Below, in pieces: positions 1 to 11,300 of a stretch of DNA of 64,000 bases. Position numbers and translations under genes: made by a program. Below the pieces are notes generated by a model. It was not told where the DNA came from, ran no database searches, and saw only the letters and a program-made list of their open reading frames with translations. Each line of letters starts with the position of its first letter. The first letter of the stretch is position 1. The DNA comes from Cervus elaphus (lineage: Eukaryota > Chordata > Mammalia > Artiodactyla > Cervidae). Location of the stretch: contig NC_057845.1 of NCBI RefSeq assembly GCF_910594005.1, positions 1,054,001-1,118,000 of the forward strand. The letters are read 5' to 3'.

Positions 1-3000
1 TCTTATCAAGTTTCACGAGGAGTCAGGCATCGTCTCCTTTGGAGGCACTGATCTCCGCGTACCTCTGGAGTTTTCAAAGGATGTGAGGCCTCCGGTCGCG
101 ATGAGGTGGGGAACTAGGTCTTTCTCTGTGGTCTCCACAGGGGATTCAGACATCCTTTCATCTTGGGAGATGCAAGAAGAGCCTGCATTCAAGTCACTGC
201 AGGGATATGCGGCCTTATTTCGAGTCAGGTCATCGCGGTGTCCATTCCACTTGAGGTCGCAAATTCAGGGTCCCTCTCACATAGCTAGAGCTGAGAGAAG
301 CCTCCTCTTGAAGTGCTTGTGGTAAGGTGGTATTCCTCTGGAGTCGAAGCCAGGGACTAACCTCTCATCTCGGGTTGATTTTTGGTCCACGGAGCTCTTT
401 CGTGTTGCTACAGTTACCTCAGGATCCCTCTAGCCTTGAAACAGTGTTCTTGGGGTTTCGCTGGAGCGCCATCACGGTAATCAAGGCTCCTTTCATGTGT
501 AATGTGCAACACGGAATTGCTCTGCACGCAGTGCAGGAGAATCGGGCCTCATTACTCGGCGAGGGGGAAGTCTCATGGTTTTTCTCGAGTTGCAGCGGGA
601 ACCTGGGGAATATTCTCGAGTTACGACGGGGATGGCCTTTCCACCCACGTATTTCTTCAGCGACGTCAGGACTCCTGCCTAGTTGCGAGGGACAACTCGG
701 GATTCTCCTCGAGGCTTGGCAGGGCAATTGGGACGCCTCTCCAGCTGAGGCGGGAGACCAAGTGTCCCTTTTCACGTGCCACAGGAATCCTGGGACTCCG
801 ATCAAGTTTCACGAGGAGTCAGGCATCGTCTCCTTTGGAGGCACTTATCTCCGCATACCTCTGGAGTTTTCAAAGGACGTGAGACCTCCGGTCGCGATGA
901 GGTGGGGAACCAGGTTTTTCTCTGTTGTGTCCACAGGGGATTCAGACATCCTTTCATCTTGGGAAAGGCAAGACGAGCCTGCATTCAAGTCACTGCAGGG
1001 ATATCCGGCCTTATTTCGAGTCAGGGCATCGCGGTGTCCATTCCACTTGAGGCCGCAAACTCAGGGTCCCTCTCACATACCTAGAGCTGAGAGAAGCCTC
1101 CTCTTGAGGTGCTTGCGGTAAGGTGTTATTCCTCTGGAGTCGAAGCCAGGGACTAACCGCTCATCTCGAGTTGATTGTTGGTCCACGGAGCTTTTTCGTG
1201 TTGCTACAGTGACCTCAGGATCCCTCTAGCCTTGAAAGAGTGTTCTTGGGATTTCTCTGGAGTGCCATCAAGGAAATCAAGGCTCGTTTCATCTGTGATG
1301 TGCAACACGGAATTGCTCTGCACGCAGTGCAGGGGAATCGGGCCTCATCTCGCGGCGAGGGGGAAGTATCATGGTTTTTCTCGAGTTGCAGCGGGAACCT
1401 GGGGTATATTCTCGAGTTACGACGGGGATGGCCCTTCCACCCACGTGTTTGTTCAGCGACATCAGGACTCCTGCCTAGTTGCGAGGGACAACTCAGGATT
1501 CTTCTCGAGGCTTGGCAGGGCAATTGGGACGCCTCTCCAGCTGAGGCGGGAGACCAAGGGTCCCTTTCCACGTGCCACAGGAATCCTGGGATTCTTATCA
1601 AGTTTCACGAGGAGTCAGGCATCGTCTCCTTTGCAGGCACTGATCTCCGCGTACCTCTGGAGTTTTCAAAGGATTTGAGGCCTCCGGTCGCGATGAGGTG
1701 GGGAACTAGGTCTTTCTCTGTGGTCTCCACAGGGGATTCAGACATCCTTTCATCTTGGGAGATGCAAGAAGAGCCTGCATTCAAGTCACTGCAGGGATAT
1801 GCGGCCTTATTTCGAGTCAGGGCATCGCGGTGTCCATTCCACTTGAGGCCGCAAATTCAGGGTCCCTCTCACATAGCTAGAGCTGAAAGAAGCCTCCTCT
1901 TGAGGTGCTTGTGGTAAGGTGGTATTCCTCTGGAGTCGAAGCCAGGGACTAACCTCTCATCTCGAGTTGATTTTTGGTCCACGGAGCTCTTTTGAGTTGC
2001 TACCGTGACCTCAGGAACCCTTTAGCCTTGAAACAGTGTTCTTGGGGTTTTTCTGGAGTGCCATCAAGGAAATCAAGGCTCCTTTCATGTCTGATATGCA
2101 ACACGGAATTGCTCTGCACGCAGTGCAGGGGAATCGGGCCTCATCTCGGGGCGAGGGGGAAGTCTCATGGTTTTTCTCGAGTTGCAGCGGGAACCTGGTG
2201 TATATTCTCGAGTTACGACGAGGATGGCCCTTCCACCCACGTGTTTGTTCAGCGACGTCAGGACTCCTGCCTAGTTGTGAGGGACAACTCGGGATTCTCC
2301 TCGAGGTTTGGCAGGGCAATTGGGACGCCTCCCCAGCTGAGGCGGGAGAACAAGGGTCCCTTTCCACGTGCCACAGGAAACCTGGGACTCCTATCAAGTT
2401 TCACGAGGAGTCAGGCATCGTCTCCTTTGGACGCACTGATCTCCACGTGCCTCTGGAGTTTTCAAAGGATGTGAGTCCTCCGGTCGCGATGACGTGGGGA
2501 ACTAGGTCTTTCTCTGTGGTCTCCACATGGGATTCAGACATCCTTTCATCTTGGGAGATGCAAGACGAGCCTGCATTCAAGTCACTGCAGGGATATGCGG
2601 CCTTACTTCGAGTCAGGGCATCGGGGTGTCCATTCCACTTGAGGCCGCAAACTCAGGGTCCCTCTCACATACCTAGAGCTGAGAGAAGCCTCCTCTTGAG
2701 GTGCTTGCGGTAAGGTGTTATTCCTCTGGAGTCGAAGCCAGGGACTAACCGCTCATCTCGAGTTGATTGTTGGTCCACGGAGCTTTTTCGTGTTGCTACA
2801 GTGACCTCAGGATCCCTCTAGCCTTGAAAGAGTGTTCTTGCGATTTCTCTGGAGTGCCATCAAGGAAATCAAGGCTCGTTTCATCTGTGATGTGCAACAC
2901 GGAATTGCTCTGCACGCAGTGCAGGGTAATCGGGCCTCATCTCGCGGCGAGGGGGAAGTATCATGGTTTTTCTCGAGTTGCAGCGGGAACCTTGGGTATA

Positions 3001-3441
3001 TTCTCGAGTTATGACGGGGATGGCCCTTCCACCCACGTGTTTGTTCAGCGACATCAGGACTCCTGCCTAGTTGCGAGGGACAACTCAGGATTCTTCTCGA
3101 GGCTTGGCAGGGCAATTGGGACGCCTCTCCAGCTGAGGCGGGAGACCAAGGGTCCCTTTCCACGTGCCACAGGAATCCTGGGATTCTTATCAAGTTTCAC
3201 GAGGAGTCAGGCATCGTCTCCTTTGGAGGCAGTGATCTCCGCGTACCTCTGGAGTTTTCAAAGGATTTGAGGCCTCCGGTCGCGATGAGGTGGGGAACTA
3301 GGTCTTTCTCTGTGGTCTCCACAGGGGATTCAGACATCCTTTCATCTTGGGAGATGCAAGAAGAGCCTGCATTCAAGTCACTGCAGGGATATGCGGCCTT
3401 GTTTCGAGTCAGGGCATCGCGGTGTCCATTCCACTTGAGGC
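1..3441. repeat. Higher-order block E-D-F-D', copy 1
   Basis: Contains a partial monomer then monomers with landmarks at 444 (type E: tttcgctggagcgcc, atcacggtaatc), 1240 (D: gctcgtttcatctg), 2036 (F: atgtctgatatgc) and 2832 (D': as D, but with ttatgacgg in the second subrepeat). The same series occurs at 19094-22534 at a constant offset of 19093 bp, differing only at scattered single bases. The last monomer changes identity between 3420 and 3442: left of it the sequence follows the monomer at 21925, right of it the one at 23517 (gaggccacaaac). This joint accounts for the two monomers present in the second copy but missing here. Confidence 0.9.
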
Positions 3442-3767
3442 CACAAACTCAGGGTCCCTCTCACATACCTAGAGCTGAGAGAAGCCTCCTCTTGAAGTGC
3501 TTGTGGTAAGGTGGTATTCCTCTGGAGTCGAAGCCAGGGACTAACCTCTCATCTCGGTTTGATTTTTGGTCCAGGGAGCTCTTTCATGTTGCTACAGTGA
3601 CCTCAGGATCCCTGGAGCCTTGAAACAGTGTTCTTGGGGTTTCTCTGGAGTGCCATCAAGGAAATCAAGGCTCCTTTCATGTGTGATGTGCAACACGAAA
3701 TTGCTCTGCACGCAGTGCAGGGGAATCGGGCCTCATCTCGCGGCGAGGGGGAAGGCTCATGGTTTTT

Positions 3768-4046
3768 CTCGAGTTGCGGCGGGAACCTGGGGTATATTCT
3801 CGAGTTACGACGGGGATGGCCCTCCCACACACGTGTTTGTTCAGCCACGTCAGGACTCCTGCCTAGTTGCGAGGGACAACTCGGGATTCTCCTCGAGGCT
3901 TGGCAGGGCAATTGGGACGCCTCTCCAACTGAGGCGGGAGACCAAGGGTCCCTTTCCACGTGCCACGGGAATCCTGGGACTCCTATCAAGTTTCACGAGG
4001 AGTCAGGCATCGTCTCCTTTGTAGGCACTGATCTCCGCGTACCTCT
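3768..4046 (+). repeat. Nine 31-bp subrepeats within the monomer
   Basis: Cutting the monomer every 31 bp from 3768 lines up related units. Units 1, 2 and 5 begin CTCGAG, unit 3 CACGTG, unit 4 gcctag, unit 6 ctccaa (ctccag in most copies), unit 7 ttccacg, unit 8 atcaag. Most share a cggga or aggga core about 10-16 bases in and a ggactcct or similar end. Later units (10 to 25) keep the 31-bp period only weakly and drift in phase; ctcgagtt reappears at the end of unit 19. This is the degenerate internal periodicity known from ruminant satellite I DNAs, where an ancestral 31-bp repeat expanded and the long unit then became the unit of amplification. Confidence 0.85.
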
Positions 4047-4563
4047 GGAGTTTTCAAAGGATGTGAGGCCTCCGGTCGCGATGAGGTGGGGAACTAGGTC
4101 TTTCTCTGTGGTCTGCACAGGGGATTCAGACATCCTTTCGTCATGGGAGATGCAAGACGAGCCTACATTCAAGTCACTGCAGGGATATCCGGCCTTATTT
4201 TGAGTCAGGGCATCGCGGTGTCCATTCCACTTGAGGCCGCAAACTCAGGGTCCCTTTCACATACCGAGAGCTGAGAGAAGCCTCCTCTTGAGGTGCTTGT
4301 GGTAAGGTGGTATTCCTCTGGAGTCGAAGCCAGGGACTAACCTCTCATCTCGAGTTGATTTTTGGTCCACGGAGCTCTTTCGTGTTGCTACAGTGACCTC
4401 AGGATCCCTCTAGCCTTGAAACAGTGTTCTTGGGGTTTCTCTGGAGTGCCATCAAGGAAATCAAGGCTCCTTTCATGTGTGATGTGCAACTAGGAATGGC
4501 TCTGCACGCAGTGCAGGGGAATCGGGCCTCATCTCGCGGCGAGGGGGAAGTATCATGGTTTTT
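3768..4563 (+). repeat. Representative 796-bp satellite monomer
   Basis: This copy is close to the consensus and is counted from the first CTCGAG-type subrepeat (140 bp after the landmark at 3628) to the base before the same point in the next copy. Landmarks along the unit are: two adjacent CTCGAG units, CACGTG at 3830 and again at 3957, the conserved gatgaggtgggg stretch near 4080, tggtaaggtggtattcc near 4301, a third-class CTCGAG in tctcgagttgattttt near 4348, and the gtgttcttgg landmark at 4424. Length is 25 x 31 + 21 bp. Other monomers of 795 bp mostly carry single-base deletions, for example tttttggccacgg in place of tttttggtccacgg. Confidence 0.95.
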
Positions 4564-7500
4564 CTCGAGTTGCGGTGGGAACCTGGGGTATATTCTCGAG
4601 TTACGACGGGGATGGCCCTTCCACACACGTGTTTGGTCAGCGATGTCAGGACTCCTGCCCTGTTGTGAGGGACAACTCGGGATTCTCCTCGAGGCTTGGC
4701 AGGGCAATTGGGATGCCTCTCCAGCTGAGGCGCGAGACCAAGGATCCCTTTCCACGTACCACAGGAATCCTGGGACTCCTATCAAGTTTCACGAGGAATC
4801 AGGCATCGTCCCCTTTGGAGACACTGATCTCCGCGTACGTCTGGAGCTTTCAAAGATTTTGAGACCTCCGGTCGCGATGAGGTGGGGAACTAGGTCTTTC
4901 TCTGTGGTATCCACAGGGGATTCAAACATCCTTTCATCTTGGAAGATGCAAGACGAGGCGGCATTCAAGTCACTTCAGAGATATCTGGCCTTATTTTGAG
5001 TCAGGGAATCGCGGTGTCCATTCCACTTGAGGCCGCAAACTCAGGGTCCCTCTCACATTCCTAGAGCTGAGAGAAGCCTCCTCTTGAGGTGCTTGTGGTA
5101 AGGTGATATTCCTCTGGAGTCGAAGCCAGGGACTAACCTCTCATCTCGAGTTGATTTTTATTCCACGGAGCTGTTTCGTTTTGCTACAGTGACCTCAGGA
5201 ACCCTCTAGCCTTGAAACAGTGTTCTTGTGGTTTCTTTGGAGTGCCATCAAGGAAATCAAGGCTCCTTTCATGTATGATGTGCAACACGGAATTGCTCTG
5301 CATGCAGTGCAGGGGAATCGGGCCTCATCTCGCGGCGAGGGGGAAGTCTCATGGTTTTTCTCGAGTTGCGGCGGGAACCTGAGGTATATTCTCGAGTTAC
5401 GTTGGGGATGGTCCTTCCACCCACGTGTTTGTTCAGCGACATCAGGACTCCTGCCTAGTTTTGAGGGACAACTCGGGATTCTCCTCGAGGCTTGGCAGGG
5501 CAATTGGGACGCCTCTCCAGCTGAGGCGGGAGACCAAGTGTCCCTTTCCACGTGCCACAGGAATCCTGGGATTCTTATCAAGTTTCACGAGGAGTCAGGC
5601 ATCGTCTCCTTTGGAGGCACTGATCTCCGCGTACCTCTGGAGTTTTCAAAGGATTTAGGCCTCCGGTCGCGATGAGGTGGGGAACTAGGTCTTTCTCTGT
5701 GGTCTCCACAGGGGATTCAGACATCCTTTCATCTTCGGAGATGCAAGACGAGCCTGCATTCAAGACACTGCAGGGATTTTCGGCCTTATTTCGAGTCAGG
5801 GCATCGCGGTGTCCATTCCACTTGAGGCCAAAAACTCAGGGTCCCTCTCACATACCTAGAGCTGACAGAAGCCTCCTCTTGAGGTGCTTGTGGTAAGGTG
5901 GTATTCCTCTGGAGTCGAAGCCAGGGACTAACCTCTCATCTCGAATTGATTTTTGGTCCACGGAGCTCTTTTCTGTTGCTACAGTGACCTCAGGAACCCT
6001 CTAGCCTTGAAACAGTGTTCTTGGGGTTTCTCTGGAGTGCCATCAAGGAAATCAAGGCTCCTTTCATGTGTGATGTGCAACACGGAATTGCTCTGCACGC
6101 AGTGCAGGGGAATCGGGCCTCATCTCGCGGCGAGGGGGAAGTCTCATGGTTTTTCTCGAGTTGCGGCGGGAACCTGGGGTATATTCTCGAGTTACGACGG
6201 GGATGGCCCTCCCACACACGTGTTTGTTCAGCGACGTCAGGACTCCTGCCTAGTTGCGAGGGACAACTCGGGATTCTCCTCGAGGCTTGGCAGGGCAATT
6301 GGGACGCCTCTCCAGCTGAGGCGGGAGACCAAGGGTCCCTTTCCACGTGCCACAGGAATCCTGGGACTCCTATCAAGTTTCACGAGGAGTCAGGCATCGT
6401 CTCCTTTGGAGGCACTGATCTCCGCGTACCTCTGGAGTTTTCAAAGGATGTGAGGCCTCCGGTCGCGATGAGGTGGGGAACTAGGTCTTTCTCTGTGGTC
6501 TGCACAGGGGATTCAGACAACCTTTCGTCTTGGGAGATGCAAGACGAGCCTGCATTCAAGTCACTGCAGGGATATCCGGCTTTATTTCGAGTCAGGGCAT
6601 CGCTTTGTGCATTCCACTTGAGGCCGCAAACTCAGGGTCCCGCTCACATACCTAGAGCTGAGAGAAGCCTCCTCTTGAGGTGCTTGTGGTAAGGTTGTAT
6701 TCCTCTGGAGTCGAAGCCAGGGACTAACCTCTCATCTCGAGTTGATTTTTGGCCACGGAGCACTTTCATGTTGCTACAGTGATCTCAGGATCCCTCTAGA
6801 ATTGAAACAGTGTTCTTGGGGTTTCTCTGGAGTGCCATCAAGGAAATCAAGGCTCCTTTCATGTGTGATGGGCAACACGGAATTGCTCTGCATGCAGTGC
6901 AGGGGAATCGGGCCTCATCTCGCAGCGAAGGGGAAGTCTCATGGTTTTTCTCTAGTTGCGGTGGGAACCTGGGGTATATTCTCGAGTTACGACGGGGATG
7001 GCCCTTCCACCCACGTGTTTGTTCAGCGACGTCAGGACTCCTACCTAATTGCGAGGGACAACTCGGGATTCTCCTCGAGGCTGGGCAGGGCAATTGGGAC
7101 GCCTCTCCAGCTGAGGCGGGAGACCAAGGGTCCCGTTCCACGTGCCACAGGAATCCCGGGACTCCTATCAGGTTTCACGAGGAGTCAGGCATCGTCTCCT
7201 TTGGAAGCACTGATCTCCGCATACCTCTGGAGTTTTCAAAGGATGTGAGGCCTCCAGTCGCGATGAGGTGGGAAACTAGGTCTTTCTCTGTGGTCTGCAC
7301 TGGGGATTCAGACATCCTTTCATCTTGGGAGATGCAAGACGAGCTTGCATTCAAGTCACTGCAGGGATATCCGGCCTTATTTCGAGTCAGGACATCGCGG
7401 TGTCCATTCCACTTGAGGCCGCAAACTCAGGGTCCCTCTCACATACCTAGAGCTGAGAGAAGCCTCCTCTTGAGGTGCTTGTGGTAAGGTGGTATTCCTC

Positions 7501-7604
7501 TGGAGTCGAAGCCAGGGACTAACCTCTCATCTCAAGTTGATTTTTGGCCACGGAGCTCTTTCGTGTTGCTACAGTGACCTCAGCATCCCTCTAGCCTTGA
7601 AACA

Positions 7605-8399
7605 GTGTTCTTGGGGTTTCTCTGGAGTGCCATTAAGGAAATCAAGGCTCCTTTCATGTGTGATGGGCAACACGGAATTGCTCTGCACGCAGTGCAGGGG
7701 AATCGGGCCTCATATCGCGGCTATGGGCAGTCTCATGGTTTTTCTCGAGTTGCGGCGGGAACCTGGGGTATATTCTCGAGTTACGACGGGGATGGCCCTT
7801 TCACCCACGTGTTTGTTCAGCAACGTCAGGACTCCTGACTAGTTGCGAGGGACAACTTGGGATTCTCGTCGAGGCTTGGCAGGGCATTTGGGACTCCTCT
7901 TCAGCTTAGGCGGGAGACCAAGTGTCCCTTTCCACGTGCCACAGGAATCCTGGGACTCCTATCAAGTTTCACGAGGAGTCAGGCATCGTCTCCTTTGGAG
8001 GCGCTGATCTCCGCGTACCTCTGGAGTTTTCAAAGGATGTGAGGCCTCCGGTCGCGATGAGGTGGGGAACTAGGTCTTTCTCTGTGGTCTCCACAGGGGA
8101 TTCAGACATCCTTTCGTCTTGGGAGATGCAAGATGAGCCTGCATTCAAGTCACTGCAGGGATATACGGCCTTATTTCGAGTCAGGGCATCGCGGTGTCCA
8201 TTCCACTTGAGGCCGCAAACTCAGGGTCCCTCTCACATACCTAGAGCTGAGAGAAGCCTCCTCTTGAGGTGCTTGTGGTAAGGTGGTATTCCTCTGGAGA
8301 AGAAGCCAGGGACTAACCTCTCATCTCGAGTTGATTTTTGGTCCACGGAGCTCTTTCGTGTTGCTACAGTGACCTCAGGTTCACTCTAGCCTTGAAACA
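7605..8399. repeat. Chimeric monomer: L head joined to an A/B-like tail
   Basis: Up to 7773 this copy matches the L monomer at 28289 (catatcgcggctatggg, ggggtatattctcgag). From 7801 it matches the tail of the monomer at 32268, including ccctttcaccc, cagcaacgtcagg, gggcatttgggactcc and the shared ttcagcttagg. The exchange therefore lies in 7774-7800, inside the second 31-bp unit that begins CTCGAG. In the second copy of the super-repeat these two partners are separated by five extra monomers (3980 bp), so this copy is either the product of an unequal-exchange deletion or the ancestral state before an insertion. It is 795 bp long. Confidence 0.88.
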
Positions 8400-11300
8400 G
8401 TGTTCTTGGGGTTTCTCTGGAGTGCCATCAAGGAAATCAAGGCTCCTTTCATGTGTAATGTGCAACACGGAATTGCTCTGCACGCAGTGCAGGGGAATCG
8501 GGCCTCATCTCGCGGTGAGGGGGAAGTCTCATGGTTTTCCTCGAGTTGTTGCGGGAACCTGGGGTATATTCTCGAGTTACGACGGGACTGGCCCTTCCAC
8601 CCACGTGTTTGTTCAGCGACGGCAGGACTCCTGCCTAGTTGCGTGGGACAACTCGGGATTCTCCTCGAGGCTTGGCAGGGCAATTGGGACGCCTCTCCAG
8701 CTGAGGCGGCAGACCAAGCGTGCCTTTCCACGTGCCACAGGAATCCTGGGACTCCTATCAAGTTTCACGAGGAGTCAGGCATCGTCTCCTTTGGAGGCAC
8801 TGATCTCCGCGTACCTCTGGAATTTTCAAAGGATGTGAGGACTCCGGTCGCGATGAGGTGGGGAACTAGGTCTTTCTCTGTGGTCTCCACAGGGGATTCA
8901 GACATCCTTTCTTCTTGGGAGATGCAAGACGAGCCTGCATTCAAGTCACTGCAGGGATATCCGGCCTTATTTCAAGTCAGGGCATCGCGGTGTCCATTCC
9001 ACTTGAGGCCGCAAACTCAGGGTCCCTCTCACATACCTAGAGCTGAGAGAAGCCTCCTCTTGAGGTGCTTGTGGTAAGGTGGTATTCCTCTGGAGTCGAA
9101 GCCAGGGACTAACCTCTCATCTCGAGTTGATTTTTGGTCCACGGAGCTCTTTCATGTTTCTACAGTGAACTCAGGATCCCTCTAGCCTTGAAACAGTGTT
9201 CTTGGGGTTTCTCTGGAGTGCCATCAAGGAAATCAAGGCTCCTTTCATGTTTGATGTGCAACACGGAATTGCTCTGCATGTAGTGCAGGGGAATCGGGCC
9301 TCATCTCGCGGCGAGGGGGAAGTCTCATGGTTTTTATCGAGTTACGGCGGAAAGCTGGGGTATTATCTCGAGTTACGACGGGGATGGCCCTTTCACCCAC
9401 GTGTTTGTTCAGCGACGTCAGGACTCCTGCCTAGTTGCGAGGGACATCTCGGGATTCTCCTCGAGGCTTGGCAGGGCAATTGGGACGAATCTCCAGCTGA
9501 GGCGGGAGACCAAGGGTCCCTTTCCACGTGCCGCAGGAATCCTGGGACTCCTATCAAGTTTCAGGAGGAGTCAGGCATCGTCTCCTTTGGAAACACTGAT
9601 CTCCGTGTACCTCTGGAGTTTTCAAAGGATATGAGGCTTCCGGTCGCGATGAGATGGGGAACTAGGTCTTTCTCTGTGGTCTCCACAGGGAATTCAGACA
9701 TCCTTTCGTCTTGGGAGATGCAAGACGAGCCTGCATTCAAGTCACTGCAGGGATATCCGGCCTTATATCGAGTCAGGGCATCGCGGTGTCCATTCCACTT
9801 GAGGCCGCAAACTCAGGGTCCCTCTCACATACCTAGAGATGAGAGAAGCCTCCTCTTGAGGTGCTTGTGGTAAGGTGGTATTCCTCTGGAGGCGAAGCCA
9901 GGGACTAACCTCTCATCTCAAGTTGATTTTTGGTCCACGGAGCTCTTTTGTGTGGCTACAGTGACCTCAGGATCCCTCTAGCCTTGAAACAGTTTTCTTG
10001 GGGTTTCTCTGGAGTGCCATCAAGGAAATCAAGGCTCCTTTCATGTGTGATGTGCAACACGGAATTGCTCTGCACACGGTGCAGGGGAATCCGGCCTCAT
10101 CTCGCGGCGAGGGGGAAGTCTCATGGTTTTTCTCGAGTTGCGGCGGGAACCTGGGGTATATTCTCGAGTTACGACGGGGATGGCCCTTCCACACACGTGT
10201 TTGTTCAGCGATGTCAGTACTCCTGACTAGTTGCGAGGGACAACTTGGGATTCTCGTCGAGGCTTGGCAGGGCAATTGGGACGCCTCTCCAGCTTACGCG
10301 GGAGACCAAGTGTCCCTTTCCACGTGCCACAGGAATCCTGGGACTCCTATCAAGTTTCACGAGGAGTCAGGCATCGCCTCCTTTGGAGGCGCTGATCTCT
10401 GCGTACCTCTGGAGTTTTCAAAGGATGTGAGGCCTCCGGTCGCGATGAGGTGGGGAACTACGTCTTTCTCTGTGGTCTCCACAGGGGATTCAGACATCCT
10501 TTCATCTTGGGAGATGCAAGACGAGCCTGCATTCAAGTCACTGCAGGGATATCCGGCCTTATTTCGAGTCAGGGCATCGCGGTGTCCATTCCACTTGAGG
10601 CCGCAAACTCAGGGTCCCTCTCACATACCTAGAGCTGAGAGAAGCCTCCTCTTGAGGTGCTTGTGGTAAGGTGGTATTCCTCTGGAGTCGAAACCAGGGA
10701 CTAACCTCACATCTCGAGTTGATTTTTGGTCCACGGAGCTCTTTCGTGTTGCTACAGTGACCTCAGGATCCCTCTAGGCTTGAAACAGTGTTCTTGGGGT
10801 TTCTCTGGATTGCCATCAAGGAAATCAAGGCTCCTTCCATGTGTGATGTGCAACACGGAATTGCTCTGCACGCAGTGCAGGGGAATCGGGCCTCATCTCG
10901 CGGTGAGGGGGAAGTCTCATGGTTTTCCTCGAGTTGTGGCGGGAACCTGGGGTATATTCTCGAGTTACGACGGGGATGGCCCTTCCACCCACGTGTTTGT
11001 TCAGCGACGGCAGGACTCCTGCCTAGTTGCGTGGGACAACTCGTGATTCTCCTCGAGGCTTGGCAGGGCAATTGGGACGCCTCTCCAGCTGAGGCGGGAG
11101 ACCAAGGGTGCCTTTCCACGTGCCACAGGAATCCTGGGACTCCTATCAAGTTTCACGAGGAGTCAGGCATCGTCTCCTTTGGAGGCACTGATCTCCGCGT
11201 ACCTCTGGAATTTTCAAAGGATGTGAGGACTCCGGGCGCGATGAGGTGGGGAACTAGGTCTTTCTCTGTGGTCTCCACAGGGGATTCAGACATCCTTTCG

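Larger units (their letters stand above)
3442..7773. repeat. Higher-order block G-H-I-J-K-L(head), copy 1
   Basis: Landmarks are at 3628 (type G: gatttttggtccagg before it, gaaggctcatgg), 4424 (H: caactaggaatggc), 5220 (I: tgttcttgtggtttc, gttggggatgg), 6015 (J: cgaattgattttt and ctcttttctgttgc before it), 6810 (K: gatgggcaacacgg, cgcagcgaagggg) and 7605 (L: catatcgcggctatggg). The block is repeated at 24127-28457 at an offset of 20685 bp, dropping to 20684 after a one-base deletion near 24464. The I monomer in both copies shares a one-base loss (aaggatttaggcc, near 5655 and 26339). K and L share the shortened leader tttttggccacgg, which makes them 795 bp long and marks them as sister types. 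Confidence 0.9.

Noticed and set aside
327..1121. Long + strand open frames (up to 264 codons here, about 225 codons in many monomers) as protein genes
   Set aside because: The same frame recurs in dozens of tandem copies and ends at the same satellite position, with variable starts, internal stops in several copies (for example in the D' type) and frame changes from single-base indels that neighbouring copies tolerate. No conserved protein domain is recognisable.
3768..4046. 31-bp periodicity as a CRISPR array
   Set aside because: The 31-bp units are contiguous, degenerate and have no unique spacers between identical repeats. The 796-bp higher period and the mammalian-type satellite structure explain them.
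4290..4315. gtggtaaggtgg as a conserved splice donor
   Set aside because: It resembles a 5' splice site, but it is simply part of the consensus in every monomer, with no matching exon structure or evidence of a transcript.
5990..6376. Recurrent - strand frame of about 128 codons as a conserved small protein
   Set aside because: It overlaps the + strand frame over the same stop-poor part of the satellite, is repeated in most monomers, and shows no recognisable domain or codon signature. Its conservation equals that of the DNA repeat.
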